Shown: positions 46,201-53,880, counted from the first letter of the stretch. The stretch: DNA of 64,000 nt from Labilibaculum euxinicum (GCF_009795715.1 NZ_WTCR01000003.1:124001-188000); one strand, 5' to 3'. Made by a program: numbers and translations. The notes: generated by a model not told the origin, from the letters alone.

Positions 46201-46752
46201 GATGTATACGGTATAATGGGTACAGATACCTTGCATGTGGAGGTTTATCCTAGTCCTGAGTTAAGTTTGGCTGCAGATACCTTAAGCTTTTACAAAGGTC
46301 AGACTGTTACGATAGATGCTGGTTCTGGTTATTCTTCTTACTATTGGAGCACAGGATCAGATTGGAGAAGTATTGAGGTTGAAGAACCCGGCGACTATTC
46401 TGTTCAGGTAATGAATGATTTTGGTTGTGTTGCACAATCAGCAGCAGCAGTGAAATTATTACAACCTAAAATGGTTGTTCCAAATGTTTTTACACCAAAC
46501 GGGAAAGGCCCAAATGAGATATTTTATCCTGTTTTTAAAGGTGTGGTTACCGATTTTGAATTGTATATTTATTCACGATGGGGTGAGCAGGTTTTCGAGT
46601 TGCGAAAAGATGTCGTCAGTAATAATGAGTTGAAATACGATGGCTGGAACGGAACCTATAAAGGAGAAGAAGCCGAAATTGGCGTATATGTTTGGATGAT
46701 TTTTTATGGTGGAAAAGAACGGGCTCACGGCACCGTAACCTTATTTAGATAA
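37240..46752 (+). CDS. Giant T9SS-secreted repeat adhesin (SprB-like, type-B sorting domain)
   Basis: A 3170-residue protein. I start at the ATG at 37240, which gives a signal peptide ending in GTAQ; earlier in-frame codons add a charged leader. The N-terminal part has two copies of a module made of an Ig-like domain, a jelly-roll-like domain (LISNGEFDLGNTGF and LVNNGDFTLGNIGF) and a PKD-like domain. Residues 898-2647 are 25 tandem 70-residue Ig-like units, each with two Cys and a YLWSTGET core. More divergent Ig-like domains follow, and the last 90 residues (VPNVFTPNGKGPNEIF) are a gliding-motility type C-terminal domain, the T9SS type-B signal. It likely acts as a surface filament for adhesion or gliding. 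It overlaps the next gene by 1 bp. Confidence 0.93.
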   Translation: MKRFLQLIGVTIIIGFSYYSGTAQIVRPVNDTTICVGESVILEAQTGSYMYNWSTGQLSSAISVSPAVTTTYNLRVFVPDTGTELISNGEFDLGNTGFYSEYIYCPDPVLSSASHSDNESLWMEGRYAVDSNPQAYHANFSPCSGHTGNSPDKMLIVNGAPDEDVVVWSQTITVNPNQYYAFSTWAANVHPTNPARLEFKIDGVLMGDYIEPSAGLTCNWEEFYSLWYSGTKTSIEISIVNKNLIRSGNDYALDGISFNPLVEVPDGRTVTVIEPAMIDAGSDITICGNETAGLSATVSNQTGFLWSTSGDGTFSNPSNINSSYTPGSNDAATGSVILTATANSNSPCGAVSDFLTLNLNPVPVIGFGDNQASCGGGNVILDAGNAGSIYSWNTGETSQTIEVSTAGTYSVEVTNSFNCVDTDTVYVGFYANLTIDLGPDRTVCSGNPVVLNAGISGATYLWSTGETTQEIIVYGDGNYSVTVTNSYGCNATDDINVTLVPPPVVDLGPDQVLNAGDVIRLDAGSHFFYIWDDGSRNRYLDVDKPGLYAVRVFDMNGCSAMDMVNITSAAGTVPDVTLNDTIICRDESVELYAGNDFLFNWDVDGLSSRVVVSPDSTTTYNLRVFYIDETLELVNNGDFTLGNIGFQSDYYYCSSTSSWSCRSRSSKYTVSSNTRAFGSDKSSCTGVTGNSPDNVMVVEGGSVNNTVWEQDINVDPDSYYVFALNITNLKNDSFDDFELVVNGVVIESFSTNSPCNWDKYQRLVYSDSSSSLNVQINNTSTTGVDNAFALDGISMYKLSEIPLDVTVEVIQHVVADAGSDLAICESGTASLSGVVSNESSFIWRSLGDGFFDNTGILNPTYTPGSADILNGFIDIELSAQPIVPCVNPALDTVRVDINSNLNLNLGSDQDICQGNTISLDAGYVGASYLWNTGETTQTITVSTSGNYSVVVADANGCSGTDDINITVHPNPIVDLGADQEECNGNNIMFDAGHPGSTYLWSTGETLQGILVTTSGNYSVVMTDANGCSATDDANATIHPNPTVNLGADQETCAGGTITFDAGNAGSTYLWSTGETTQTITVSTSGNYSVTVTDANGCSATDDANATIHANPTINLGADQETCAGGTITFDAGNAGSTYLWNTGETTQTITVSTSGNYSVTVTDANGCSALDDANATIHANPTVNLGADQETCAGSTITFDAGNVGATYLWNTGETTQTISVSTSGNYSATVTDAKGCSASDDANATIHANPTVNLGADQQTCSGNTITFDAGNAGSTYLWSTGETTQTIIVSASGNYSVVVTDANGCSASDDANATIHPNPTVNLGANQETCAGGTITFDAGNAGSTYLWNTGETTQGITVSTSGNYSVTVTDVNGCSATDDANATIHLNPTANLGVDQQTCSGNTITFDAGNAGSTYLWSTGESAQTITVSTSGNYSVTVTDANGCSATDDANASIHANPVVDLGIDQETCAGGTITFDAGNAGSTYLWSTGETTQSITVSTSGNYSVTVTDANGCSASDDANVTIHANPIVNLGDDQETCAGGTITFDAGNVGSTYLWNTGETTQTITVSTSGNFSVTETDANGCSATDDANATIHPNPVVDLGIDQETCAGGTITFDAGNAGSTYLWSTGETTQMITVSTSGNYSVTVTDANGCSAADDANATIHPNPTVNLGADQQTCAGGIITFDAGNAGSTYLWSTGETLQGILVTTSGNYSVVMTDANGCSATDDANATIHPNPIVNLGADQETCAGSTITFDAGNIGATYLWSTGETTQTITVSTSGNYSVTVTDANGCSASDDANATIHTNPVVDLGIDQETCSGGTITFDAGNIGATYLWNTGEITQTISVSTSGNYSVTVTDANGCSASDDANATIHTNPVVDLGIDQETCSGGTITFDAGNIGATYLWNTGEITQTISVSTSGNFSVTVTDANGCSATDDVNATIHANPTVNLGADQETCAGGTITFDAGNLGSTYLWTTGETTQTITVSASGNYSVTVTDANGCSVSDDANASIHANPVVDLGIDQETCAGSTITFDAGNAGSTYLWSTSETTQTITVSTSGNYSVTVTDANGCSALDDANATINPKPTVNLGADQETCSGNAITFDPSNAGSTYLWSTGETTQAITVSTSGNYSVTVTDANGCSATDDANATIHANPTVNLGADQETCAGNSITFDAGNAGSTYLWSTGETTQTISVSTSGNYSVTVTDANGCSASDDANATIHPNPTVNLGADQQTCSGGTITFDAGNVGVTYLWSTGETTQTITVSASGNYSVVVTDANGCSASDDANATIHPNPTVNLGADQEICAGGTITFDAGNAGSTYLWSTGETTQTISVSTSGNYSVTVTDANGCSATDDVNATIHANPTVNLGADQETCFGNSITFDAGNAGSTYLWSSGETIQSITVSTSGNYSVTVTNANGCSVADDANASIHANPTVNLGADQQTCSGNTITFDAGNAGSTYLWNTGETTQTITVSTSGNYSVTVTDANGCSASDDANATIHPNPTVNLGVDQQTCSGGTITFDAGNAGSTYLWSTGESAQTITVSTSGNYSVTVTDANGCSATDDANATIHTNPTLDLGADQTHCDGDFVVLDAGTQIGSYLWSTGETTQTITVSDANNYFVDFTDANGCVATDSVTVNFYPAFDFNLSYSTNLVCYGDSTYIEGPVQTGYSYQWNKDGSQLVGEANYSIKAGDTGWYTLNIINENGCLGSDSVHVEIIHLPINSLPNQIDMCFGESVMLDIGDGESFLWNDGITTQTRLAYSSGVYSVEVRDLNGCIGYDSVNVVVHDLPIVDLGPDLFICAGEELIIEAPDGYHSEWIPGGQTKEIYVYEEGEFTLKATDDFGCVGNDEIRIFVHDNPNVYLGRDTTIAEGTTLLLDAGSGYVQYEWNNQESSQFLKVDRDGEYAVNVVDMNGCRGNGKVKVAVNPVPNINLGGNAGICQGTSLMLDPGHWERYQWSTGETTRTINVNQSGNYIVSVWDVYGIMGTDTLHVEVYPSPELSLAADTLSFYKGQTVTIDAGSGYSSYYWSTGSDWRSIEVEEPGDYSVQVMNDFGCVAQSAAAVKLLQPKMVVPNVFTPNGKGPNEIFYPVFKGVVTDFELYIYSRWGEQVFELRKDVVSNNELKYDGWNGTYKGEEAEIGVYVWMIFYGGKERAHGTVTLFR
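39931..45180 (+). repeat. 25 in-frame tandem repeats of exactly 210 bp inside the adhesin gene
   Basis: Unit boundaries fall every 210 bp from 39931 to 45180 with no insertion or deletion. The first and last units are divergent; the middle ones are near identical at the DNA level. Conserved positions per 70-residue unit are a Cys near the QETCAG motif, the YLWSTGETTQ core and a Cys in DANGCSA. Nucleotides 42586-42808 recur exactly at 42796-43018. Confidence 0.97.
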
Positions 46753-47777
46753 TGAGAAACAAACTGAAAATAGTAAGTGTTATTATACTACTATTGAATT
46801 CTTTAAATCTGTTTTCACAAGATGTAGAGTTCTCTCAGTTCTATGCGAATAAAATTTATTTGAATCCGGCATTTGCGGGTTCCGATTTCGATCCCAGAAT
46901 TTCATTTGGATACAGAAATCAGTGGCCTGAGTTAAACTCAGCGTACATAAGCTACAGCGTAGCTTACGACCAATATGTAAATGCGCTTGGCGGTGGTTTT
47001 GGGCTTCAGATTATGCAGGATGAACAAGGCGATGGAACAATTAGTACCACAACGGCAAGTGGGATGTACTCCTACACACTTCGGGTGTCCCGTGATTTGT
47101 TGATAAAAACAGGCTTTCAGGTTTCATTTATTCAAAGAAAGTTGGATGATACTAATTTTACTTATCCGGATCAGACTGATGAATTTTATATCAATGGCTT
47201 GATAAATCCTTTTACAGGAGAAGGGGCTATTGATCACTTAAGCAGGAATTATTTCGATTTCTCAACCGGGATGATCGCTTCCTATAAAAATTGGTTTATT
47301 GGGTTTGCTGCTCATCATATAACTGAACCAGACGAAACTTTTAAAAATGAAAGCGACTATTCTAAGTTGCCAAGAAAATACACTTTGCATTGTGGCGTTA
47401 ACGTGCCGGTTTTCCGAAATGGTTTGCATCGAGCTGATTTTAGTTTAGCGCCTAATTTTTTGCTTCAACAACAAGGGACTAACAGACAGCTAAATTACGG
47501 CTTATATCTCTCAAAAGGTTCTGTTATTTACGGAATGTGGTACAGAGATAATTTGGAGTTGGAATACGATGCAATAATCCTGCAATTAGGAATTATTCGT
47601 GATTGGTGGCAGATTTCTTATAGTTACGATAAAACGGTTTCTAAATTAATACACACAAACACAGGAGCTCACGAAATTTCTTTTTTAATGAGGTTTAAAA
47701 ACAGATCGTCAGGTTTTATGGAAAAAAACCTTAGGCGCCGAAGACAAATTGGTCGAATTAAGTGTCCGAAATTCTAG
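46752..47777 (+). CDS. PorP/SprF-family outer-membrane protein, partner of the adhesin
   Basis: A 341-residue beta-barrel protein with a signal peptide (to about 22) and the family start QDVEFSQFYANKIYLNPAFAGSD, followed by alternating strands with FGYRNQWP. SprF-type proteins are needed to export or anchor the SprB-like protein encoded beside them; PorP proteins serve T9SS generally. The ATG overlaps the adhesin stop codon (TAATG), so translation is coupled. The next gene is convergent, 7 bp away. Confidence 0.93.
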   Translation: MRNKLKIVSVIILLLNSLNLFSQDVEFSQFYANKIYLNPAFAGSDFDPRISFGYRNQWPELNSAYISYSVAYDQYVNALGGGFGLQIMQDEQGDGTISTTTASGMYSYTLRVSRDLLIKTGFQVSFIQRKLDDTNFTYPDQTDEFYINGLINPFTGEGAIDHLSRNYFDFSTGMIASYKNWFIGFAAHHITEPDETFKNESDYSKLPRKYTLHCGVNVPVFRNGLHRADFSLAPNFLLQQQGTNRQLNYGLYLSKGSVIYGMWYRDNLELEYDAIILQLGIIRDWWQISYSYDKTVSKLIHTNTGAHEISFLMRFKNRSSGFMEKNLRRRRQIGRIKCPKF

Positions 47778-47784
47778 ACTTTCA

Positions 47785-50217
47785 TTAAATCATCCTGTGG
47801 ATAATTTCAATTAATTCCTGCTTGATAATTGGTTTGGTAATGAAGCCATCAAATCCCGACTTAAGAACTTGTTCTTTTTCATTGGCTAAGGCATAGGCTG
47901 TTTGAGCAATTATTTTTGTGTTTGGACTATCTTTTTTAATTAGTTTAAATGTGTCGTAGCCATTTAAATTTGGCATTTGAAGGTCTAATAGAATCAAATC
48001 AAAATGATTATTCATGCAATAATCAACGGCTATCTTTCCATTTTGAGCAATGATGAGTTCAGCTCCCGTCGTTTTAAGCATTTTTTCCAAGAGGGTGAGA
48101 TTCACCTTATAATCATCCACGATCAGAATCTTTTTCCCTGCTAATTTTTTATTGAAATCAGAATCCTCATTTGATGTTGAATTTACTGCAGAAGACTTTT
48201 TTTTCTGATAAGGAATACTGATGAAAAAGCTGCTTCCAACATTTACGGTAGATTCCAGCCACATTTTACCATTCAAAAGTTTTGCCAGTTTTTTTGATAT
48301 GGAAAGTCCCAGGCCAGTTCCTCCATATTTTCTAGCATGGGAATCATCTGCTTGTCTAAATTGATTAAAAATAACATCTTGCTTGTCTTTTGATATTCCA
48401 ATTCCAGTATCTTTTATCGAAAAGATTATTTCACCCCCATTTAATTGATACGAAACTATAACACTGCCTTTTTCGGTGAACTTTAACGAATTTTCAACGA
48501 GATTTGTAATAATTTGTTTTAAGCGAAAAGGATCAGTGTAAATAACAGATTGTTCGTCATTTAAGCCTTTTAGGAATTGAAGATCAATATGATCTTTCCC
48601 TTTGCCCGTTTTAATTTTTTCGAAAGTTTGATGCAATTCATCAAAAAGCTGATTTAAATTAAAAATAGTTCTTGAGATTTTAAGCTCCCCCGATTCAATT
48701 TTGGAAAAATCGATTATATCATTAATTAAATTTAGTAAGGAGTTTCCACTGTTTTTTATATGATTGAAAAATTGTCTTCTGGTGTCGTAAGGTATATCAT
48801 CTTCTTGTAATAACTCAGAGAATCCAATAATAGCATTCATTGGAGTACGTATCTCATGAGACATGTTGGCAAGAAAGGAAGATTTTAAACGATCAGATTC
48901 CTCTGCACGTTCCTTAGCAATTTCCAATTCTTTCTCCTTCTGACTACGAATGTCAATCATCCTGTTGATTGTTTTCGACATATCCCGAAATTCCGGAAAA
49001 TACAATTCATCAGGATTAATTTTAATGGATTGAGTGGATGCTTTACGGAAAAAATTATTGAATGAAACGAAGTTTCGATTCATCTTCTTTGAAATAAATT
49101 TCGAAGTGAAATAGAAGATTAGAATGGCAATTCCAATCAAAATAATAATCTGATAGATATAATTTAAAACCGTTTTCCGCAATTCAATATGAGCTGTTTG
49201 AATGTTTGCGTCAATGTCTCTTGTATATATACCTGCTCCAATTATCCAATCCCAATCTTCAATTGTTGCAATATACGAGACCTTTGTGCCTCGATTTGAA
49301 TAAGGATCTTCATATTCAATAAAGCCTTCCTTTTTTAACTTTGCGTGTGATAAAAGATTTTCAACATTATTTCTGCGAAGAGCATTTTTATAGTCTCGGT
49401 AGTTTTTCCCAATACTCTCAGTATTATTATGAAGCAGACAGGTTCCATCTTTTTTATATACAAAGAAGGAATTATTATCAGCAAGGCTGATTTGACTAAT
49501 TCTATTTAACGCTTCTTTTTGATTTTCATCCTGCAGGTCATCTAAAAAGGAGAAGCTTCCAAAGTACCAATTGTAAGGTATGAATTTCTTGATATATGAT
49601 ACCTTTGTGTAAGCATTGTATTTGTTTTTTACTTTATTCGGATTTTTATATTTAGTATAAGCTTCATCTTGAAACATCATTAAGTTGATTTCATTCTTAA
49701 TGAGATAGTTTTTATTAAGATCTTGAAAATCAATTAAATTCTGTCCCTCCTTTTCTTTTGATAAAGGATATAGAATGCCTTTTCCAGCCAAGGTGTTAAT
49801 AAAAATGTATCCTTTATCATTCGAGAAACGCATGGGGGAAATAGCTTGCTTAATTCTGCGTTTTATTTCCTGATCGGATATTTTTCCTTTGTTTTGTCTG
49901 TAAATGTTTGATGCAATAGCATGTGCTTGATTAACAAAGTTTTTAAGTCTGTTTTTAATTCTGTTTTCGGCCTGAGTATTTTGATAATTGATAAAATTAG
50001 TACACTCTTCGGTTTTGCTTATCAGCAATTTCTTTTGGTGAGCGATGGATTTAATTCTAAGTGCTTCTGATTCAATTGTGAATTTTGAGACTTCTTTATA
50101 GATCCAAATGCCTCCTATTCCAACAAGAAAGCTTACCGTTAAGACAAGAAATAGTAAAAAGTAGGCTCTACTAATACTAAGATTATTTTGTTTTTGTTTT
50201 AAAGGCCTTAAATTCAT
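47785..50217 (-). CDS. Hybrid sensor kinase with periplasmic double Cache-type sensor
   Basis: An 810-residue protein. One membrane segment (about 20-42) precedes a large extracytoplasmic region with two Cache-like motifs (GYIFINTLAGKGILYP and NSFFVYKKDGTCLLHN, each followed by a W-containing YFGSFSF/WIIGAGIY end), then a second membrane segment near 345-365. HisKA has its His in [13 protein letters not shown]; HATPase_c has DTGIGI and GGTGLGLSI; a receiver domain with LLDLQMP closes it. Cache domains bind small metabolites. No DNA-binding output. The gene is convergent to the SprF-like gene. Confidence 0.92.
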   Translation of the reverse strand: MNLRPLKQKQNNLSISRAYFLLFLVLTVSFLVGIGGIWIYKEVSKFTIESEALRIKSIAHQKKLLISKTEECTNFINYQNTQAENRIKNRLKNFVNQAHAIASNIYRQNKGKISDQEIKRRIKQAISPMRFSNDKGYIFINTLAGKGILYPLSKEKEGQNLIDFQDLNKNYLIKNEINLMMFQDEAYTKYKNPNKVKNKYNAYTKVSYIKKFIPYNWYFGSFSFLDDLQDENQKEALNRISQISLADNNSFFVYKKDGTCLLHNNTESIGKNYRDYKNALRRNNVENLLSHAKLKKEGFIEYEDPYSNRGTKVSYIATIEDWDWIIGAGIYTRDIDANIQTAHIELRKTVLNYIYQIIILIGIAILIFYFTSKFISKKMNRNFVSFNNFFRKASTQSIKINPDELYFPEFRDMSKTINRMIDIRSQKEKELEIAKERAEESDRLKSSFLANMSHEIRTPMNAIIGFSELLQEDDIPYDTRRQFFNHIKNSGNSLLNLINDIIDFSKIESGELKISRTIFNLNQLFDELHQTFEKIKTGKGKDHIDLQFLKGLNDEQSVIYTDPFRLKQIITNLVENSLKFTEKGSVIVSYQLNGGEIIFSIKDTGIGISKDKQDVIFNQFRQADDSHARKYGGTGLGLSISKKLAKLLNGKMWLESTVNVGSSFFISIPYQKKKSSAVNSTSNEDSDFNKKLAGKKILIVDDYKVNLTLLEKMLKTTGAELIIAQNGKIAVDYCMNNHFDLILLDLQMPNLNGYDTFKLIKKDSPNTKIIAQTAYALANEKEQVLKSGFDGFITKPIIKQELIEIIHRMI

Positions 50218-50231
50218 ATTCTAAAATTAAC

Positions 50232-50792
50232 TCAAATTTTGAATTGTTCTATTATTTGGTCAAAAACCGGATTAAATATTTCAAAACCGGATTGAATATC
50301 ATTCTTCACATTTTCATCAATTAAGTTTTTATTAAACTCATTTGTATAAGAATATTTATTGATGATGTTTATGTCGTAACGCTTGGTTTTTTTGTTGATT
50401 ATGAAATGTGGAATAGTATGATAAGCCGCTTTTATCGAAAATTGATCTTTGGTCAGGATTTCCTTTTCAAGAAGAAAATTGTACAAATCAATAAAATGGA
50501 TGGATGAGTTGGAAAGATAAACCCGTAGTTCAAAATTTAAGGAAAGCGGGATTTCATAAAAAAAATTGAAATCTTTACATGTTTGATTTTTATAGTGGAT
50601 TGTTATGCGGTTCATATTTATATTGACAGGACTGTATTCTATGTTCCATTCCAAATTAGTAATGGCATTTAGGTCTTTTTTTATTGCATGAAGAATTTTT
50701 AACCGTGGGAGCGTAGTAAGAACAAAATTTTGATTCTCAGAATACTCTTCGCTAAGCTTCGCTAAATTTGTTGCAGTAAAAGTATATTTCAT
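50232..50792 (-). CDS. Uncharacterised 186-residue protein
   Basis: I do not recognise this protein. It has no signal peptide or membrane segment and is rich in Asn, Ile, Lys and Phe. The first half reads as beta strands alternating with polar loops (NMNRITIHYKNQT, LNFELRVYLSNS), the second half as helical. It lies 14 bp upstream of the Cache-type kinase on the same strand, so they are probably co-transcribed, and a role in the same signalling path is possible. The reading frame is intact and codon use looks like its neighbours. Confidence 0.7.
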   Translation of the reverse strand: MKYTFTATNLAKLSEEYSENQNFVLTTLPRLKILHAIKKDLNAITNLEWNIEYSPVNINMNRITIHYKNQTCKDFNFFYEIPLSLNFELRVYLSNSSIHFIDLYNFLLEKEILTKDQFSIKAAYHTIPHFIINKKTKRYDINIINKYSYTNEFNKNLIDENVKNDIQSGFEIFNPVFDQIIEQFKI

Positions 50793-51164
50793 AAAATAAT
50801 TTTTCTCAATTGGTAATTAAGAGAACAAAAGAAGTGAAATTATATGAATGGTTTACAAATTCAATTTAAAATTGAGCCTTTTTATGTTTTAAAATCATAA
50901 ATTAAATACGAAACAAATTGAAAATTGTTAATCTTTTGACTTTAATTCTTGTGAAATCATACTTGTAATTTGTAATTCAGAATCATCGTAAATAAGCAAA
51001 CTTATGCTTTGGCTTGATTTTGATGTGGATAAAGTATCCTGAGTAGTAATTATTCAAGCATGTTTAATGCAATTTTTCAGTAAATAAGTAGTTGTTAATA
51101 ACACTTGACACATTTGGCACATTTGACACATTTTTAATTTGTTCTTATTTACTATTATTGCAGA
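50793..51164. other. Divergent intergenic region with a 9-bp iteron triplet
   Basis: 372 bp between genes on opposite strands. The main element is TTGACACAT-TTGGCACAT-TTGACACAT at 51105-51131. A -7-like TATTATTG (one mismatch) lies at 51153-51160, just before the plus-strand ATG, so its transcript would be nearly leaderless. The remainder is AT-rich, and I see nothing else in it. Confidence 0.5.
51105..51131 (+). promoter_or_regulatory. Three 9-bp direct repeats upstream of the LytS-type kinase (iteron-like operator)
   Basis: Three contiguous copies of TTG(A/G)CACAT, one base differing in the middle copy, 33-60 bp before the ATG at 51165. The spacing fits binding of a regulator upstream of, or over, the promoter. 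Confidence 0.5.
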
Positions 51165-52550
51165 ATGATTTTTATCCGAAGAGTATTATTCTTGATCATA
51201 TTATTTTTTGTTGGGATGCCAATGTGTGTAAAAGCATATTTACAATCAACAAGGAACTTTTCAATTGCTGATGGACTTCTCAGTAATATTGTTTTTGATA
51301 TTTTCCAAGATTCAAGAGAGCTGGTTTGGTTTGCGGCCGATGCAGTACTGTTTGAATTTATTGGTGAAGAGATTAAGTTTCGGAAAGAACTTTCAAGACT
51401 GCAGGGAGAAAGAATTAATTCAATTTGTGAAGACGAAAAAGGGAATTTATGGTTTTCGGCACAAATCCATGGTGAAGATTGGATGCCTAATAGTTCACTG
51501 GCAGATGAATGGACTAATTCACCAATTGAGTTAAATTATGGTGAGAATGATTTAGCTTTTACGTTTGGAATGGATTTTTGCCAGAATATATCAAATGTTA
51601 GGTTCAGATATTTATTAGATGGATTTGATGAGAAATGGTCAAATTGGAGTTCTTCCTCAGATGCTGTATTTTCTCACTTGCCAAGTGGTAATTATACTTT
51701 AAAAGTGGAAGGAAAACACTTAAGCGAAGGTGTTATTATTCCTTCTTCTTTTGATATTATTGTGAAGACTCCGTGGTGGAAAGTGTGGTGGTTCATCATA
51801 TTGCTGAGCTTGATTTTTGGAGGACTCGTTTATGTCGCCATGTGGGGTTATGCGTATTTTATTCGAAAAAGAGAAAAGGAAGGAATTAAACAATCGAATA
51901 GGGTTATTGGATTGAAAATGAAATCTTTGCAAAATCAGTTAGATCCGCATTTTATTTTTAATTCTTTAAATTCAATACAGAGTTTTATTTTGGAAGAGAA
52001 AAAAGAGAGTGCCCTGGAATATCTTTCAGATTTTTCGAATGTACTGCGAAAGAAGATTGAAAATGCAAATAAGGATTTTATTTCTTTATCGGATGAAATT
52101 GCTTATTTACAACTTTATTTGAAGTTGGAGCAAATGCGGTTTTCTAATAAATTTTCGTACAAAATAACTGTAAATACAGCAATTAATCCTTTTAAGTCTA
52201 AATTGCCGCCAATGCTAATACAACCATTTTTGGAAAATGCAATAAGATATGGGTTTGCAGCATTGGAGACAAAGGGAAGTCTTGATGTGAATTTTGAGAT
52301 TGAGCAGGATGGGTATTTAAGATGTATTATTAAAGATAATGGTGTCGGGCGAAAAAAGGCCAAAGACCTGCACGAGGATTCGAATATTAAAGTCCATCAT
52401 AAAACAATGATTATTACACAGGATAGAATTAAATTATTGAATAAAGTTCTGAGTAATGGTCGGATATATGAATATTTTATTGAAGACTTGACAGATGAAA
52501 AAGGATTTCCAAGTGGAACTAAAGTGGTGATAGGATTTCCTAAGCAATAG
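51165..52550 (+). CDS. Shortened Y_Y_Y/LytS-type sensor histidine kinase
   Basis: A 461-residue kinase. A signal peptide (1-24) is followed by only about two propeller blades (GLLSNIVFDIFQDSRELVWF and RINSICEDEKGNLWFS), then a Y_Y_Y domain (NDLAFTF...YLLDGFDEKWSNW...LPSGNYTLKVEG), one membrane segment (about 207-228), and a His_kinase domain with the phospho-acceptor His in LDPHFIFNSLNSIQ plus an HATPase with PFLENAIRYGF and DNGVGRKKA. Relatives usually carry about 14 blades and exceed 900 residues. No LytTR response regulator is adjacent. The frame is intact. It ends 5 bp before a convergent gene. Confidence 0.87.
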   Translation: MIFIRRVLFLIILFFVGMPMCVKAYLQSTRNFSIADGLLSNIVFDIFQDSRELVWFAADAVLFEFIGEEIKFRKELSRLQGERINSICEDEKGNLWFSAQIHGEDWMPNSSLADEWTNSPIELNYGENDLAFTFGMDFCQNISNVRFRYLLDGFDEKWSNWSSSSDAVFSHLPSGNYTLKVEGKHLSEGVIIPSSFDIIVKTPWWKVWWFIILLSLIFGGLVYVAMWGYAYFIRKREKEGIKQSNRVIGLKMKSLQNQLDPHFIFNSLNSIQSFILEEKKESALEYLSDFSNVLRKKIENANKDFISLSDEIAYLQLYLKLEQMRFSNKFSYKITVNTAINPFKSKLPPMLIQPFLENAIRYGFAALETKGSLDVNFEIEQDGYLRCIIKDNGVGRKKAKDLHEDSNIKVHHKTMIITQDRIKLLNKVLSNGRIYEYFIEDLTDEKGFPSGTKVVIGFPKQ

Positions 52551-52555
52551 GATAT

Positions 52556-53374
52556 TTACTTTAAATATTCACTGATTTTAGTTCGAAGAACTTCAGATAA
52601 CCTGCCAATAATTTCATGAGAGCTTGAGTAACTAATTGAATTGATTCTTTTTATTGGTAAAATCTGTAATGATGTGCCAGTTAAAAAGGCAGCCTCAAAA
52701 CTTGGTAAATCATCATATTTAATGGAGTGTTTTTGAATAGGAATTTTAAGTTCTTCAGCAGCTTCAATTACTTTACTACGAATAATTCCGTGTAAAACAT
52801 CTGTATCTAAAGCAGTATGTAACTCATTGTTTTTAATAAAAAAAAGATTAGATCTGCTCCCTTCAGTAATGTTTCCCATAGAGTTTAGGAGCAGTACTTC
52901 AAAGATTTCAGCTTCTTTAATTAAATCATTGGTTGTAGAACGAAGGGAGTGGTTGTATACTTTAGCATTTGGTTTTGGTCGGTCAGCCTGATGAACAAGA
53001 GTTCTAACACCATTTTTATACTGATCTTCATTGGGATAATAATGCTGAATAAAATAGGCCAGAAAAGTTTTATTTTCACCGTCGATATGAAATACTAATT
53101 TGATATTGCCGTTTTGGGAATCGTTCAATGCAATTAAATTAGATATGCTTTCTTTAATTTGATTCAGGTTTAACCAAAGGTTCTGTTCAAGGCAAGTCGC
53201 TGAATTTGTTAATCGTTGAAAATGTGATTCAAGAAATAAAGCTCTCCCGGAAACGACCCGAATAACTTCATACAGGCTTATTCCCCGCAAAAAGATTTTA
53301 TCATTAAAATCTTTAGCAGGTTTTGCTTTTTCATTTTTCAGAAAAATGTAATGGAAACACTCACTCATAATCAA
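52556..53374 (-). CDS. Class-IV PLP-dependent aminotransferase (PabC/branched-chain/D-amino acid type)
   Basis: A 272-residue fold-type IV enzyme. Marks are SLYEVIRVVSGRALFLESHFQRL at the start, a candidate PLP Lys in the PKPNAKVYNHSLR segment, the GNITEGSRSNLFF motif and TGTSLQILPI. Family members include aminodeoxychorismate lyase (PabC), branched-chain aminotransferase and D-alanine aminotransferase; I cannot choose between them here. No pabA or pabB gene is nearby. It is convergent to the upstream kinase gene with a 5-bp gap. Confidence 0.85.
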   Translation of the reverse strand: MIMSECFHYIFLKNEKAKPAKDFNDKIFLRGISLYEVIRVVSGRALFLESHFQRLTNSATCLEQNLWLNLNQIKESISNLIALNDSQNGNIKLVFHIDGENKTFLAYFIQHYYPNEDQYKNGVRTLVHQADRPKPNAKVYNHSLRSTTNDLIKEAEIFEVLLLNSMGNITEGSRSNLFFIKNNELHTALDTDVLHGIIRSKVIEAAEELKIPIQKHSIKYDDLPSFEAAFLTGTSLQILPIKRINSISYSSSHEIIGRLSEVLRTKISEYLK

Positions 53375-53540
53375 CAGCCTCTGTTCTTAATGTAGATTTA
53401 CAACTACAAATAAACTTTTTTTGCTCACCAATTGCAATGATTTCAAGATTATAAAATATGTGTGTGAATTATAAATTTTGGAATGCATACTCTTGGTATT
53501 TTTAGTAATTTAGCAATCATCAAAATCTAAAATTTTAATT

Positions 53541-53831
53541 ATGGCAAGCAGAAGAAATTTTAAAAAAGACATAAATTTCCTAACAAACGAGATATTAATG
53601 AGAGGTATCATTCATTTGAATTTCTTTGGACGTGAAAATTCGGAAGACGTGTATGTTATCATGAATGAGGCGGCAGCGTCTCGAAATGAATATATTGCGC
53701 GCATTAATCAAAAATTAAGTGGTAAAACAACAAAAGAAATCAAGAATCATTATAAGTCCATATACGATGATTTGTTAGATTCAACACACAACTTACTCGG
53801 TAAAATTGATAATTTAGATGTTGCAGTCTAA
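53541..53831 (+). CDS. Small conserved helical protein, function unknown
   Basis: A 96-residue protein with no signal peptide. It is predicted to be mostly helical, with a basic start (MASRRNFKKD), a central DVYVIMNEAAASRNEYIARINQ segment and an amphipathic end. I recognise the pattern as a short Bacteroidota protein without a known function but cannot name a family. It stands alone, ending at a bidirectional terminator. Confidence 0.72.
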   Translation: MASRRNFKKDINFLTNEILMRGIIHLNFFGRENSEDVYVIMNEAAASRNEYIARINQKLSGKTTKEIKNHYKSIYDDLLDSTHNLLGKIDNLDVAV

Positions 53832-53850
53832 TTTAAGATACATGAATAAA

Positions 53851-53868
53851 GGGCTAATTAATTAGCCC
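53851..53868. terminator. Bidirectional terminator between convergent genes
   Basis: GGGCTAATT-AATTAGCCC is an 18-bp perfect palindrome with A- and T-rich flanks, between stops at 53831 and 53881. Confidence 0.7.
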
Positions 53869-53880
53869 CTTAATTTATAC

